In this document: positions 45,764 through 54,121 of the stretch, in pieces | Layout of the letters: each line of letters opens with the position of its first letter | Position numbering within the stretch: position 1 is the stretch's first letter | NCBI RefSeq assembly: GCF_000719975.1 | Contig: NZ_JOIJ01000016.1 | Span: 1-64,000 of the forward strand | Length of the DNA: 64,000 bases | Direction: 5' to 3' | From: Prauserella rugosa | GTDB lineage: Bacteria > Actinomycetota > Actinomycetes > Mycobacteriales > Pseudonocardiaceae | Translations under genes and position numbers: made by a program | Notes under the pieces: generated by a model | Seen by the model: only the letters and a program-made list of their open reading frames with translations | What the model was told of the DNA's origin: nothing | Databases searched by the model: none

Positions 45764-46341
45764 CCGACTGGGTGGTGTTCGACTACGGCGAGGTGCTGTG
45801 CAGGCGCACGACCGCGCTGCCGGAACTCGCCGGGAGACTCGACGTGCCCCCTGCGACGTTCGAACCCGCCTACTGGGCGCACCGCGATCCGTACGACCGC
45901 GGGGCCGCCGACGTCGCCTACTGGCAGGCCGTCGGCGACACCGTCGACGCCGACGTCGACCTGGCCACGGTCCGCGAACTGACGGAGATCGACGCGCGCG
46001 GCTGGTCGACGCTCGACCCGGCGGCCGAACGGCTCCTCGAATCGCTGGCCGGCGAAGGGCGGAACCTGGCGCTGCTGTCGAACGCGCCCGCGTCGTTCGC
46101 CCGGCACGCCGAACAGCAGCCGTGGACGCGGCACTTCCAGCACCTGGTCTTCTCCGGCGACGTCGGCATGGCCAAGCCGGACGCCGACATCTACCGCCTG
46201 CTCGTCGAACGGCTGGGCTGCGCGCCCGGCGACTGTCTGTTCTTCGACGACCGCCAGGCGAACGTCGACGCCGCCCGCGCCGCCGGCCTCCGCGCCGAAC
46301 TCTGGCCGGGCGCCGACGCGGCCGTCTCCCTACTGCGCTGA
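45760..46341 (+). CDS. HAD family hydrolase
   Basis: A 193-residue haloacid-dehalogenase-type phosphatase. Motif I is VVFDYGEVLC (the second Asp is replaced by Gly, as is common in the DYGGVL subgroup), motif II LLSNAPASF, motif III Lys in GMAKPDADIYRLL and motif IV FFDDRQANVDAARAAG. The ATG overlaps the aldolase stop as ATGA, so they form one operon. Substrate unknown. Confidence 0.85.
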   Translation: MTDWVVFDYGEVLCRRTTALPELAGRLDVPPATFEPAYWAHRDPYDRGAADVAYWQAVGDTVDADVDLATVRELTEIDARGWSTLDPAAERLLESLAGEGRNLALLSNAPASFARHAEQQPWTRHFQHLVFSGDVGMAKPDADIYRLLVERLGCAPGDCLFFDDRQANVDAARAAGLRAELWPGADAAVSLLR

Positions 46342-46416
46342 GGCTACGAGCCACCCCCGACAGGCCGCGCCGCATGCGCTGGGCGGCAGCGCACGCGGCG
46401 GGTCAGCCGTGGGCCG

Positions 46417-46599
46417 TCACTGGCGGAGCTGCTTCTTGTCGCCGCCCTTCAGCGCGCCGTAGGCGGCCGCACCGAGGAAGCCGGCACCGGCGATGAGCGC
46501 GATCCAGAAGACGGCCTTGACGAGGAAGCCGACGACCGACCCGATCACCATGAACGCGACCCACGCCAGGAACAGGCCGCCGACGATCTTCCAGAACAT
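46417..46599 (-). CDS. Small two-helix membrane protein
   Basis: A 60-residue protein with two membrane helices (about 4-26 and 29-48; FWKIVGGLFLAWVAFMVIGS and FWIALIAGAGFLGAAAYGAL) and a charged tail KGGDKKQLRQ. ATG 46599 has a textbook GGAGGAAG site, which decides against the longer frame. No family recognised. A CTCAGGG-CGC-CCCTGAG palindrome lies 92 bp upstream. Confidence 0.7.
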   Translation of the reverse strand: MFWKIVGGLFLAWVAFMVIGSVVGFLVKAVFWIALIAGAGFLGAAAYGALKGGDKKQLRQ

Positions 46600-46735
46600 G
46601 TGCTTCCTCCAGGTCGCTGAGAATGTCTGATTCCAGGTTGGCACGGCCCACCCCCGGAAGTCCCGTCGAGCAGGCAACCTTCAGGGAAAACTCAGGGCGC
46701 CCCTGAGCGGGCTCCCCGGCACGCGCAAAGGCTGC

Positions 46736-47905
46736 CTACGCGTGCAGCCACGCGCCGATCCTGCGCACCGCCTCGCCGATGTCCTCCCGCGCGCCCGCGA
46801 ACGACAGCCGTACGAACCTGCCCCCGTCGACCGGGTCGAAGTCGACACCCGGCGTGATCGCCACGCCGGTGTCGTCCAGCAGCTTCCGGCACCACGACAG
46901 CGAGTCGTCGGTGTGGGCCGACACGTCGACATAGGCGTAGAACGCGCCGTCGATCGGCGCGATCCTCGTCAGTCCGATGTCCCTCAGGCCGTCGACCAGC
47001 AGGTCCCGGTTCACCCGATAGTGCTCGACGTGTCCGTCCAGCTCGGCGTACGACTGCTCGTCGAACGCGGCCACCAGCGCGTGCTGCGACAACGCGGGCG
47101 GGCAGATGTTGAAGTTGCCCGTCAGCACGTCGATGCTGCGGTGCAGCCTGCTCGGCGCCAGCATCCAGCCGAGCCGCCAGCCCGTCATCGCGAAGTACTT
47201 CGAGAACGAACCGAGCACCAGAGCCTCGTCGGAGGTCTGCCACGCACACGCGACGTCGCGCTCGTAGGAGATGCCGTGGTAGATCTCGTCGCTGATCAGC
47301 TGCACCCCACGGTCGGCGCACCACGTCGTCAGCGCGGCGAACTCGTCGGGCGAGACGATCGTCCCCGTCGGGTTGCTGGGACTGGCGACGACGAGGCCCT
47401 TGATGTCACCGAGCTCGTCGAGCAGGCCGGGCGTCGGCTGGAACCGGGTGGTCTCGTCGGTGCCGAACTCGACGACCTCGCAGCCCAACGCGCGCAACAG
47501 GTTGCGGTAGGCCGGATAGCCGGGCCTGGCCATGGCGACGCGATCGCCCGCTTCGAACGCCGACAGGAAAGCCAGCAGGAAACCGCCCGACGACCCGGTC
47601 GTGACGATGACGTCGCCCGGGTCGACGTCGAGGCCGTACGAGCGGTCGTAGTGCCTGGCGATCGCCTCGCGCAGTTCCGGGATACCCAGCTGCGGCGTGT
47701 AGCCGAGGTCGCCGCCGCGCAGTGCCTGTTCGGCCGCCGCGATGACGGGCTTCGGCGCGCCCGCGGTGGGCTGACCGGCGCACAGGAAGACGACGTCACC
47801 GCGTTCGGCCTGCCGCGCCTTCGCCGCCGACAGCACGTCCATGACGTAGAACGGCGGGACGTCGGAACGCTGTGCGGGAGGGGGAAACGGGGTCGCGCTC
47901 GTCAT
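46736..47905 (-). CDS. Class I/II pyridoxal-phosphate aminotransferase
   Basis: A 389-residue fold-type I aminotransferase. Motifs in order: FLCAGQPTAGAPKPV, GYTPQLGIPELREAIARHY, VTTGSSGGFLLAF, VVASPSNPTGTIVS, ISDEIYHGISY and the PLP Lys region LVLGSFSKYFAMTGWRLGW. It is of the AspC/AlaT-like group; the amino-acid pair is not set by sequence alone. ATG 47905 is the best start. Confidence 0.88.
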   Translation of the reverse strand: MTSATPFPPPAQRSDVPPFYVMDVLSAAKARQAERGDVVFLCAGQPTAGAPKPVIAAAEQALRGGDLGYTPQLGIPELREAIARHYDRSYGLDVDPGDVIVTTGSSGGFLLAFLSAFEAGDRVAMARPGYPAYRNLLRALGCEVVEFGTDETTRFQPTPGLLDELGDIKGLVVASPSNPTGTIVSPDEFAALTTWCADRGVQLISDEIYHGISYERDVACAWQTSDEALVLGSFSKYFAMTGWRLGWMLAPSRLHRSIDVLTGNFNICPPALSQHALVAAFDEQSYAELDGHVEHYRVNRDLLVDGLRDIGLTRIAPIDGAFYAYVDVSAHTDDSLSWCRKLLDDTGVAITPGVDFDPVDGGRFVRLSFAGAREDIGEAVRRIGAWLHA

Positions 47906-47986
47906 GCCCAGCACTGTAGGCGGCGCTGTCGGAGGTGACACACACGCATGAGCGCAGGGCCACGGTCCTCGCCCGGCCGGACCGCG

Positions 47987-48838
47987 TCAGGGTTTGCGGG
48001 CGATGCCGCCGATCATGAGCCGGCGTGCCGGGTCGAGGTCGTCGGGCGGCGGACCCTCCGGCCACCAGTAGGACAGCGTCGACAGGCCGGGCTCGACGAA
48101 CTCGAGGCCCTCGAAGTACTCGGCGATCTCGTCCCTGGTGCGGAACCTGCCGGTACCCATGGGGCTGTGCAGGAACGCGTGCTCGAGCCGCTCGGCGACC
48201 TCGGCCGCCTCGGGGTCCTCGTCGCCGGGGTGGAAGAAGTGCGAGAGCACGACGTACGACCCCGAGGGAAGGGCCTCGACGTACTGCCGCATCAGCGCCG
48301 CGGGGTCGCCGTCGTCGGCGACGTGGTGCAAGGTGCCGACCTGGTACAGCGCCAACGGGGCCGACCAGTCGAGCGCGGACCGCACCTCCGCGTCCGCCAG
48401 CAGCTCGGAAGGCTGCGTGAGGTCGCCCTGCACGCAGTGGACCCGGTCGTGGTCCTCGACCAGCGCCCTGCCGTGGGCGATGACGATCGGGTCGATGTCG
48501 ACGTAGACGACACTCGTGTCCCGGTTCATCCGCAGCGCCACGTCGTGCGTGTTCTCCGCCGTGGGCAGGCCGGAACCGATGTCGAGGATCTGGTTGATGC
48601 CGACCGTGCCGACGATGTAGCGCGTGGCGCGGATGAGGAAGTCCCGGTTGTCCCAGGCCAGGGTGGTGACCTCGGGAGTGACCTCACGCAGCTGTCTGGC
48701 GACTTCGCGGTCGACCTCGTAGTTGTCCTTGCCGCCGAGCGTCGCGTCGTACGCACGCGCGATGCTCGGCACGTTCGGGTCGATGACCGTCGGCAGGACC
48801 GCTTCCCTCGAGCCGTCCCGCCCTGGTGTGGAAGTCAC
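47987..48838 (-). CDS. SAM-dependent methyltransferase, DUF574 family (second paralogue)
   Basis: A 283-residue paralogue of the 22579-23424 protein. It has ARAYDATLGGKDNYEVDREV, the SAM motif ILDIGSGLPTAENTHDV and VVYVDIDPIVIAHGRALV, and the C-terminal GGIARKP. GTG 48838 follows CTGGAGGCGACG. The family is expanded in actinomycetes without a known substrate. It lies 64 bp downstream of a VOC gene on the same strand. Confidence 0.85.
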   Translation of the reverse strand: MTSTPGRDGSREAVLPTVIDPNVPSIARAYDATLGGKDNYEVDREVARQLREVTPEVTTLAWDNRDFLIRATRYIVGTVGINQILDIGSGLPTAENTHDVALRMNRDTSVVYVDIDPIVIAHGRALVEDHDRVHCVQGDLTQPSELLADAEVRSALDWSAPLALYQVGTLHHVADDGDPAALMRQYVEALPSGSYVVLSHFFHPGDEDPEAAEVAERLEHAFLHSPMGTGRFRTRDEIAEYFEGLEFVEPGLSTLSYWWPEGPPPDDLDPARRLMIGGIARKP

Positions 48839-48902
48839 CGTCGCCTCCAGGCTGCGCGCGGGGTCGATGTACCGCGCGCAGCCTATCGAAAACGATCTCG
48901 GC

Positions 48903-49364
48903 TCAAGAGCCGCACCGGAATCTTTCGATGTCCTGTTCTGTAATGTGCACGGGACCCTCCGCGAGCTGCGTGATGCGGATGTGGTTGCCGAACGGATCCC
49001 GCAGTGCGCAGTCGATGCCGTACGGCTGCTCGGTCGGCACCTCCGTGAATTCGACACCCTTGGCGCGGAGCGTTTCGTACGTTTTCTGACAATCGTCGGT
49101 GTTGAGCATGGCCGCGGCACCGAGCGCACCCTTCGTGACCAGGTCCCGGATCTGTGCCGCGACCTCCTCGCTGTGCGCGGGCGGACCGGGCAGCTCGAGC
49201 AGCAACTGTCTGCCCGGGTCGGACGGCAACTCCACGGTGAGCCACCGCATGAAACCCATGTCGACGTCGTCGGCGACCTCGAAACCGAGCTTGCCGCAGT
49301 AGAAGTCGAGTGCTTCGTCCTGATCGAGGACCATGACCGAGGTGATTCCGATTCGTGTGAACAT
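48903..49364 (-). CDS. VOC family (glyoxalase/dioxygenase-fold) protein
   Basis: A 153-residue protein with two beta-alpha-beta-beta-beta modules: SVMVLDQDEALDFYCGKLGF at the start and LRDPFGNHIRITQL near the end, typical of glyoxalase/bleomycin-resistance-fold proteins. It is likely monofunctional and homodimeric. It is followed on the same strand by a DUF574 methyltransferase and preceded by an AraC regulator. Confidence 0.82.
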   Translation of the reverse strand: MFTRIGITSVMVLDQDEALDFYCGKLGFEVADDVDMGFMRWLTVELPSDPGRQLLLELPGPPAHSEEVAAQIRDLVTKGALGAAAMLNTDDCQKTYETLRAKGVEFTEVPTEQPYGIDCALRDPFGNHIRITQLAEGPVHITEQDIERFRCGS

Positions 49365-49415
49365 GTCGGAAACGCTACGACCGGAGCGGCGGTTTCGGCT
49401 TATCCGAAACGACCG

Positions 49416-49811
49416 TCATGCCGGGCGGCGCCACGTCTTGACGAAACACGCCGGCACGTGACTCGGTTTCTCGCGCGTGCGGTGCTCGGTCGGGGACATT
49501 CCGACGACCGCGCGGAACGTACGGCTGAACGTGCCGAGACTGTCGAATCCGACCTGCTCGGCGACCTTCGTGACGGTGGCCGACGGCGCGGTCAGCATCG
49601 CCATCGCGCGTTCGATCCGGCGCCGTTGCAGGTAGCGATGCGGCGTTTCACCGAACGTCGTGCGGAACGAGCGCGTGAAGTGACTCGGCGACATCAGCGC
49701 GATGCGGGCGAGCGCGGGCACGTCGAGCGGCTGCGCGTAGTCGCGGTCGATCGCGTCGCGGGCACGCAGCAACCTGCGGTTCTGGTCCTCACGCGGACTC
49801 ATCGGGCTCAC
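49416..49811 (-). CDS. AraC family transcriptional regulator (DNA-binding domain only)
   Basis: A 131-residue protein with only the two AraC helix-turn-helix units: first LDVPALARIALMSPSHFTRS, second ATVTKVAEQVGFDSLGTFSR, with the family endpoint FRAVVGMSPTEHR. No ligand domain is present. GTG 49811 or ATG 49802 is the start. The VOC gene 51 bp downstream on the same strand is a likely target. Confidence 0.88.
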   Translation of the reverse strand: MSPMSPREDQNRRLLRARDAIDRDYAQPLDVPALARIALMSPSHFTRSFRTTFGETPHRYLQRRRIERAMAMLTAPSATVTKVAEQVGFDSLGTFSRTFRAVVGMSPTEHRTREKPSHVPACFVKTWRRPA

Positions 49812-49820
49812 CGGACGATT

Positions 49821-50573
49821 CTAGACTGAAGGCAGGGCGTAGCGGAGGGTGAAACGTCCGCCCGGCGAGCGCCGCAGGGACGCCGCTCGCGCGGCACCGG
49901 CCATCAGCAGCAGCACGCCGACGTTCTCCCCGAGTTCCTCCGCGTGGTAGGTCAGCACGTACAGCGGGCCGCTCTCCTGTCCGGCGATGAGCAGTCCCTG
50001 CAACGCCTCCATCCCGAGTGCCGACCAGAGCAGCAGCGCTCCGCCCGCCACGACGAACCACCGCGCACGTCCGCTCAGCCGCAGCGCCAGCACGAGCAGT
50101 CCCGCCGCCACGACCGCACCCGCCAGCAGGCCGGGAATCAGCCAGTAGAACGGAAAACCGCTGTCGAAGGTGGTCAGCCTGCGGCCGATGCGATCGAGCC
50201 GCTCGTGCAGCTGCGTGTGGTCGTCGAGCGACAACAGTCCGAGCAGGACGGTCGCACACCACCAGCCCCACGCCGCGGACCGCGCACCGGCCGAGCGGGC
50301 CAGCCCGCCGAGCACGGCGAACAGCACCGCCGTGACGACGAGCAGGCCGACGCTCCACCACGTCGGCAGATTCCCCTCCATGAACACGTCGAGATACATC
50401 CGGATCTCGCCGCGCTCGGTGGTGAGCGGATGGTCGATCAGCGCCGGAACCGCCATGCTGACGACGTTGAGGACGACCGAGACGCCCAGCAGGATCCACC
50501 AGATTCGCTTCGTGCGCACCGGAGCGGACTGTCCACTATCGACCCTCTGGGCACCTTCGGCCGACATCGTCAT
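49821..50573 (-). CDS. Multi-pass membrane protein, unknown function
   Basis: A 250-residue protein with about six membrane helices (near 24-46, 73-92, 104-120, 146-166, 172-190 and 213-230). A hydrophilic loop LDDHTQLHERLDRIGRRLTT holds clustered Asp/His/Glu that could bind metal. GPLYVLTYHAEELGENVGVL has further His/Glu. No family recognised. It sits 9 bp upstream of the AraC gene on the same strand. Confidence 0.65.
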   Translation of the reverse strand: MTMSAEGAQRVDSGQSAPVRTKRIWWILLGVSVVLNVVSMAVPALIDHPLTTERGEIRMYLDVFMEGNLPTWWSVGLLVVTAVLFAVLGGLARSAGARSAAWGWWCATVLLGLLSLDDHTQLHERLDRIGRRLTTFDSGFPFYWLIPGLLAGAVVAAGLLVLALRLSGRARWFVVAGGALLLWSALGMEALQGLLIAGQESGPLYVLTYHAEELGENVGVLLLMAGAARAASLRRSPGGRFTLRYALPSV

Positions 50574-50621
50574 GATGTTTCCTTCACCGTTGAAGGGAAT
50601 GCGGATCTCGCGAAACTACTC

Positions 50622-51089
50622 TCATTCGGGAGAATCGGGCGAATCGACACCCGGCGCGTCGTCATCGTCCGAGTCGCTGTCCGGAGAGTCCGGGGAATCG
50701 GCGGTGTTCGCGTCGTCGGCCTCGTCGGGCGAATCGGCCGTGTGGTCGTCGACGTCCTGCGGGGCGGGAGGCGGGGCCTGCTGCACGGATCCGTCCTTCG
50801 GCGGCACCGGTGCGGGTTCGTCGGGCGAGTCGGTCGTGTTGGTGTCCGGAGAGTTGGCGGTATTCGCGGTGTTGGCGGTGCTGTTGTCGCGGTCGCTCGG
50901 CGAGTCGGCCGTGTTGGTCGTGTCGGTGGAGTCGGCACCGGACTGCTGGTCGGCGAGCTGGACCTGGGCGGGCGCCTTGGCGTCGTTCACCTCACCGCCG
51001 GCCACGGCGGTGCCGCCGACGGCGATCGCACCGCCGATTCCCACCGCCGCGGCCGCGACGACGAACCAGGGACGCTTGTTGCTTGCCAT
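50622..51089 (-). CDS. Secreted acidic low-complexity protein with TADSPD repeats
   Basis: A 155-residue protein. Residues 1-30 (MASNKRPWFVVAAAAVGIGG onward) are a signal peptide or signal anchor; the rest is almost pure Asp/Ser/Thr/Pro/Ala/Asn with repeated TADSPD, NTADSP and SPDSPD units. It is strongly acidic, ends SPDSPE and lacks aromatic residues. It resembles disordered extracellular linkers or calcium-binding surface tails. ATG 51089 is chosen because the upstream extension is not signal-like. No family recognised. Confidence 0.65.
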   Translation of the reverse strand: MASNKRPWFVVAAAAVGIGGAIAVGGTAVAGGEVNDAKAPAQVQLADQQSGADSTDTTNTADSPSDRDNSTANTANTANSPDTNTTDSPDEPAPVPPKDGSVQQAPPPAPQDVDDHTADSPDEADDANTADSPDSPDSDSDDDDAPGVDSPDSPE

Positions 51090-51204
51090 GATGTGATCAC
51101 CTTTCGTTGTGTGCCTTGCTTGTTCCGCCTGCGTACCGGGCATTCCGCGCGCAGGGTCTTTCCGGATTCGGGTTCGTGGAGCGAGGTTGCTGCCGTGGCG
51201 GTGT

Positions 51205-52389
51205 TCAGGCCGGGCCGCTTCGGGCGGCGTCGCGGCACCAGTGTTCGGCGAGTTCGAGTCGTTGTTCGAGCACGGAACGCCACCGCCTGCCGCCGGTGCG
51301 GTGCGCGCCGGGTGCGAGCGAGAGCACGACGGCCGCGGCCGAGATCCGCAGTGCAGCCGGATCCCAGTGCTCGTCGAACTCGCGGCGGCAACGCTGGGCG
51401 AACCGGTCGATCACCGGCGCTCGCTCGGGTTTCACCTGTGCGAGCACCGAAAGGTGCCCGAGCAGACACGCCGGGTCGTCGTGCGGATCACCGGCCCCCG
51501 CGGTGTCGAGGTCGAGCAGGCCGACGAGCCGCCCTTCCGACACGAGCAGCTGGGTTTCGTAGAAGTCGCCGTGGACGGGAACGTCGGGCCACGTGGGCCG
51601 GGACTCGGCCGCGTCAGCGACGGCGTGCGCCCTGTCGCCGACATCGGGGTGCAGGCGCGCCACGACGTCGGCGTAGTGGCGGGCCCGGTCGGCCCATCCG
51701 GGTCTGCGTCCCTGTTCGGTGAATGCGGCCGGCAGAGCGCGCAACGTGCCGACGATGTCGCCCGGATCGATACGTTCGAGTTCGATCGTGTTGCCACTCA
51801 ACAGAAGCCGGCGCAGCGGCCTGCCTCCGACCCCGGCGAGCAGCAACAGGCCGTCGCCTGTCCATCCCAGACTCTCGGGAACGATGCCGCCCTCGGCCGC
51901 GCGGTGCATGTGGTGCAGTGCCTCGACCTTGTCGGGGCGGAGAGCCTTGACGAACACGCTCGCCGTCGACGTCCGTAGCTCGACGACGGCGCGGCGCAGC
52001 GGCCGGTAGGCGCGCACGTGGACGGTGAGCCCCTGCGCCGGCAGTCCGAACCGCGCGAGCAGGGCGCGCATCCGGTCGGGATCCACCGCCGCCGCGAGTC
52101 CGGGCAGCGCGGGATCGTGCGGGAACCGCCACACACCGAGTTCGCGGTGGCCGTCGGACATCCGCATCGCGCCGCGGGCCCTGTCGGACGTGCTGGCGCA
52201 GAAGGTCTCGGCGCCGCGGCGTCCGTCGGCGCCGGTGACGTCGACCCGCGCGGCCACCGTCGTGCTCGAGCGCTGGACGTCGCGGTGCGTGATGCGGCTG
52301 CCGTGGACGAGACCGCCGTCGGCCTCCGCGACGGCGGCCCACAGGTCGGCCAGTTCCGCCTCCGCCGGCTGCCACTGCTCTTCGCTCAT
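51205..52389 (-). CDS. Aminoglycoside phosphotransferase-like kinase
   Basis: A 394-residue APH/choline-kinase-fold protein. The catalytic loop is VPVHGDFYETQLLV (Asp as base) and the metal-binding DxD region is GLLDLDTAGAGDPHDDPACL. The N-terminal 170 residues (RAVVELRTSTASVFVKALRP holds a nucleotide Lys) are atypical for resistance enzymes. It may phosphorylate a metabolite or antibiotic; APH families are broad, so substrate is open. Confidence 0.8.
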   Translation of the reverse strand: MSEEQWQPAEAELADLWAAVAEADGGLVHGSRITHRDVQRSSTTVAARVDVTGADGRRGAETFCASTSDRARGAMRMSDGHRELGVWRFPHDPALPGLAAAVDPDRMRALLARFGLPAQGLTVHVRAYRPLRRAVVELRTSTASVFVKALRPDKVEALHHMHRAAEGGIVPESLGWTGDGLLLLAGVGGRPLRRLLLSGNTIELERIDPGDIVGTLRALPAAFTEQGRRPGWADRARHYADVVARLHPDVGDRAHAVADAAESRPTWPDVPVHGDFYETQLLVSEGRLVGLLDLDTAGAGDPHDDPACLLGHLSVLAQVKPERAPVIDRFAQRCRREFDEHWDPAALRISAAAVVLSLAPGAHRTGGRRWRSVLEQRLELAEHWCRDAARSGPA

Positions 52390-52434
52390 GACGTCAACGA
52401 TGCCGCCACACCGTGAACCTCGCCTGAGGCGACC

Positions 52435-52523
52435 ATGAAGGGCCCTTCATCTGCCCCGATGCAGTTGTGCCACCAAGGTGACTTCGGCGGCGCCGGGCGC
52501 GACCGAAGCCACCTTGGTGGCAC
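52435..52523. repeat. Two intergenic palindromes downstream of the WXG-transglycosylase gene
   Basis: ATGAAGGGCCCTTCAT (52435-52450) is a perfect 16-bp palindrome. It is followed by a hairpin with 20-bp arms, TGCCACCAAGGTGACTTCGG (52469) and its complement (52504-52523) with one mismatch. The hairpin lies 13 bp after the transglycosylase stop and likely terminates the ESX cluster transcript. Confidence 0.75.
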
Positions 52524-52535
52524 GAACGGGAGCTG

Positions 52536-53684
52536 TCAGTACGGCTGGTATCCGCCGCCGGAGGCGATGGAGGCCAGACCCGGGTGCTGGTCGAGGCTGC
52601 CGTAGCGGTCGAACGTGTACCGGACACCGGCGACGATGTTGTCCACCGGGTTCCAGATGTCGGTGTGCCCGGGCACCGCGTGCGCGTCGAACGTGGGGTC
52701 GATGCACTGCATCAGACCCTTCGACGGGGTGCCCTTGGCGGCGTTGGAGTCCCAATCGTTGATCGCGCGCGGGTCGCCACCCGACTCGTGCTCGATGATC
52801 GTCCAGATCTGGTCGATGTTCTCCTCGGTGACCGGGATTCCGTTCTGCTGCAGGATCTTGATGGCTTCCTTGATCCACTGCTCGACGTTGCCCGGAGGCG
52901 GCCCCGCCGGCGGGCCGCCACTCGAACCGAGACCGCCGCCGCCCGCCGCGGCCGCGACGTCGCCGCCGCCACCACCGCTCCCGCCGCTGCTGCCGCCGAC
53001 GCTCGGTGCGCTGCCGCCGCCGCTGATCCCACCGGTCGAGGCCATCTGCGACTGCGCCCCACCCGGCACCGGCACCTGCGAGTACCCTCCGCCGTCGATC
53101 TCCTGTTTCATCAACCGCTGGGCCTTCTTGATGGCCTGGTTGGCCTGGTTCATCAGACTCTTGATCCGCTCGGTCGCCTGGCTCGCGGTCTGCCTGTTGG
53201 CCTGCCGGGCCTGCTCGCGGATCGCCTCGGGATCACGCCCGCCGCCGGAACCGCCGTCCCCGTGCGCGGCCTGAACGGTGCGCTCGGCTTCCTGCGCCTC
53301 CTGCTCGGCCTTCTCGTTGCGCTCGTTGATCGTCTTCTCGGCCGACTTCTTGGTCTCGTTGATCTTGTTCTTGATCTCGGAGAGCTGCTGCTGGAGCGAA
53401 CTCAGCTCCTCGGCGGCCTCGTCGAGCTTCGACTTGACGCGCGCACCCGCTGCGGCGACCTTGCCGACGTAGTCGAAGAAGGCGTCGGCGGCGTCCCCGT
53501 TCCAGACCCCGCCCTCCTGCAACGGTGCGGCGGCGTTCTTCAGCGACGTCGAGTGGTCGCCGGTGTTCTCGGAGGCCTTGCGGAACTGCTGGGCCACCCC
53601 CTGGATCTGGCCGGGGTTGACCTTCTCGACCTTCGCGGCCTGGGCTTCGACGTCGCCCCAGTTGTCGGGCATTCCCAGCGACAT
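52536..53684 (-). CDS. WXG100-like protein fused to lytic transglycosylase (SLT) domain
   Basis: A 382-residue candidate type VII effector. Residues 10-110 form a WXG100-like helical hairpin with W-N-G at 61-63. A coiled-coil, Glu/Lys-rich region (100-195) and a Gly/Ser linker (198-265) follow. Residues 268-368 are a soluble lytic transglycosylase domain: IIEHESGGDP has the catalytic Glu300, with SKGLMQCIDPTF and NPVDNIVAGVRYTFDRYG. There is no signal peptide, matching ESX export. Its ATG is 1 bp after the preceding gene. It probably cleaves peptidoglycan. Confidence 0.85.
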   Translation of the reverse strand: MSLGMPDNWGDVEAQAAKVEKVNPGQIQGVAQQFRKASENTGDHSTSLKNAAAPLQEGGVWNGDAADAFFDYVGKVAAAGARVKSKLDEAAEELSSLQQQLSEIKNKINETKKSAEKTINERNEKAEQEAQEAERTVQAAHGDGGSGGGRDPEAIREQARQANRQTASQATERIKSLMNQANQAIKKAQRLMKQEIDGGGYSQVPVPGGAQSQMASTGGISGGGSAPSVGGSSGGSGGGGGDVAAAAGGGGLGSSGGPPAGPPPGNVEQWIKEAIKILQQNGIPVTEENIDQIWTIIEHESGGDPRAINDWDSNAAKGTPSKGLMQCIDPTFDAHAVPGHTDIWNPVDNIVAGVRYTFDRYGSLDQHPGLASIASGGGYQPY

Positions 53685-53685
53685 G

Positions 53686-54000
53686 TCAGACCTCGCCCCG
53701 CATCGTCAGGTTGTCCGCGGCGGTGGCGTCCGCCTCGGACATCGCCTCGATGGCCTTGCGCAGGGTCGCGCTGGCCGCCTTCATGTGCTGCTGCGCAGCG
53801 TCGAACTCGGACTGCATGCCCGCGGTGAAGGAACCGAGCGTGCCGTCGACCCGGTCGGGATCGTCCTCGTCCTCCACCTCGCCGAACGGGCTCTCGCCCT
53901 CGACCCCGCGGAGTTCGTCCTTGTCCTTGCTGATCCGGTCGGCGATCCCGTCGACCGTCCCGGCCGTGCTGCGCATCGAATCGGCGTCATAAACCGGCAC
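53686..54000 (-). CDS. EspC-like type VII secretion target
   Basis: A 104-residue helical protein, MPVYDADSMRSTAGTVDGIA at the start and AIEAMSEADATAADNL at the end, in the style of the EspC/DUF2580 secretion targets that partner ESX effectors. An acidic insert (EVEDEDDPDR) splits the two helices. GTG 54000 follows GGGGGAAGATC. It is encoded directly before the WXG-transglycosylase, so the two may form an exported heterodimer. Confidence 0.7.
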   Translation of the reverse strand: MPVYDADSMRSTAGTVDGIADRISKDKDELRGVEGESPFGEVEDEDDPDRVDGTLGSFTAGMQSEFDAAQQHMKAASATLRKAIEAMSEADATAADNLTMRGEV

Positions 54001-54121
54001 GGTGATCTTCCCCCTTCACCACACGATCTCGATCGTCGCCGGGTTGGACGCACACGGCACCACCGGCGGTTCCGCCCAACTGTAACGGCGTGCGCGGGGA
54101 TTTCGCGTTCCCACGGCCCGC

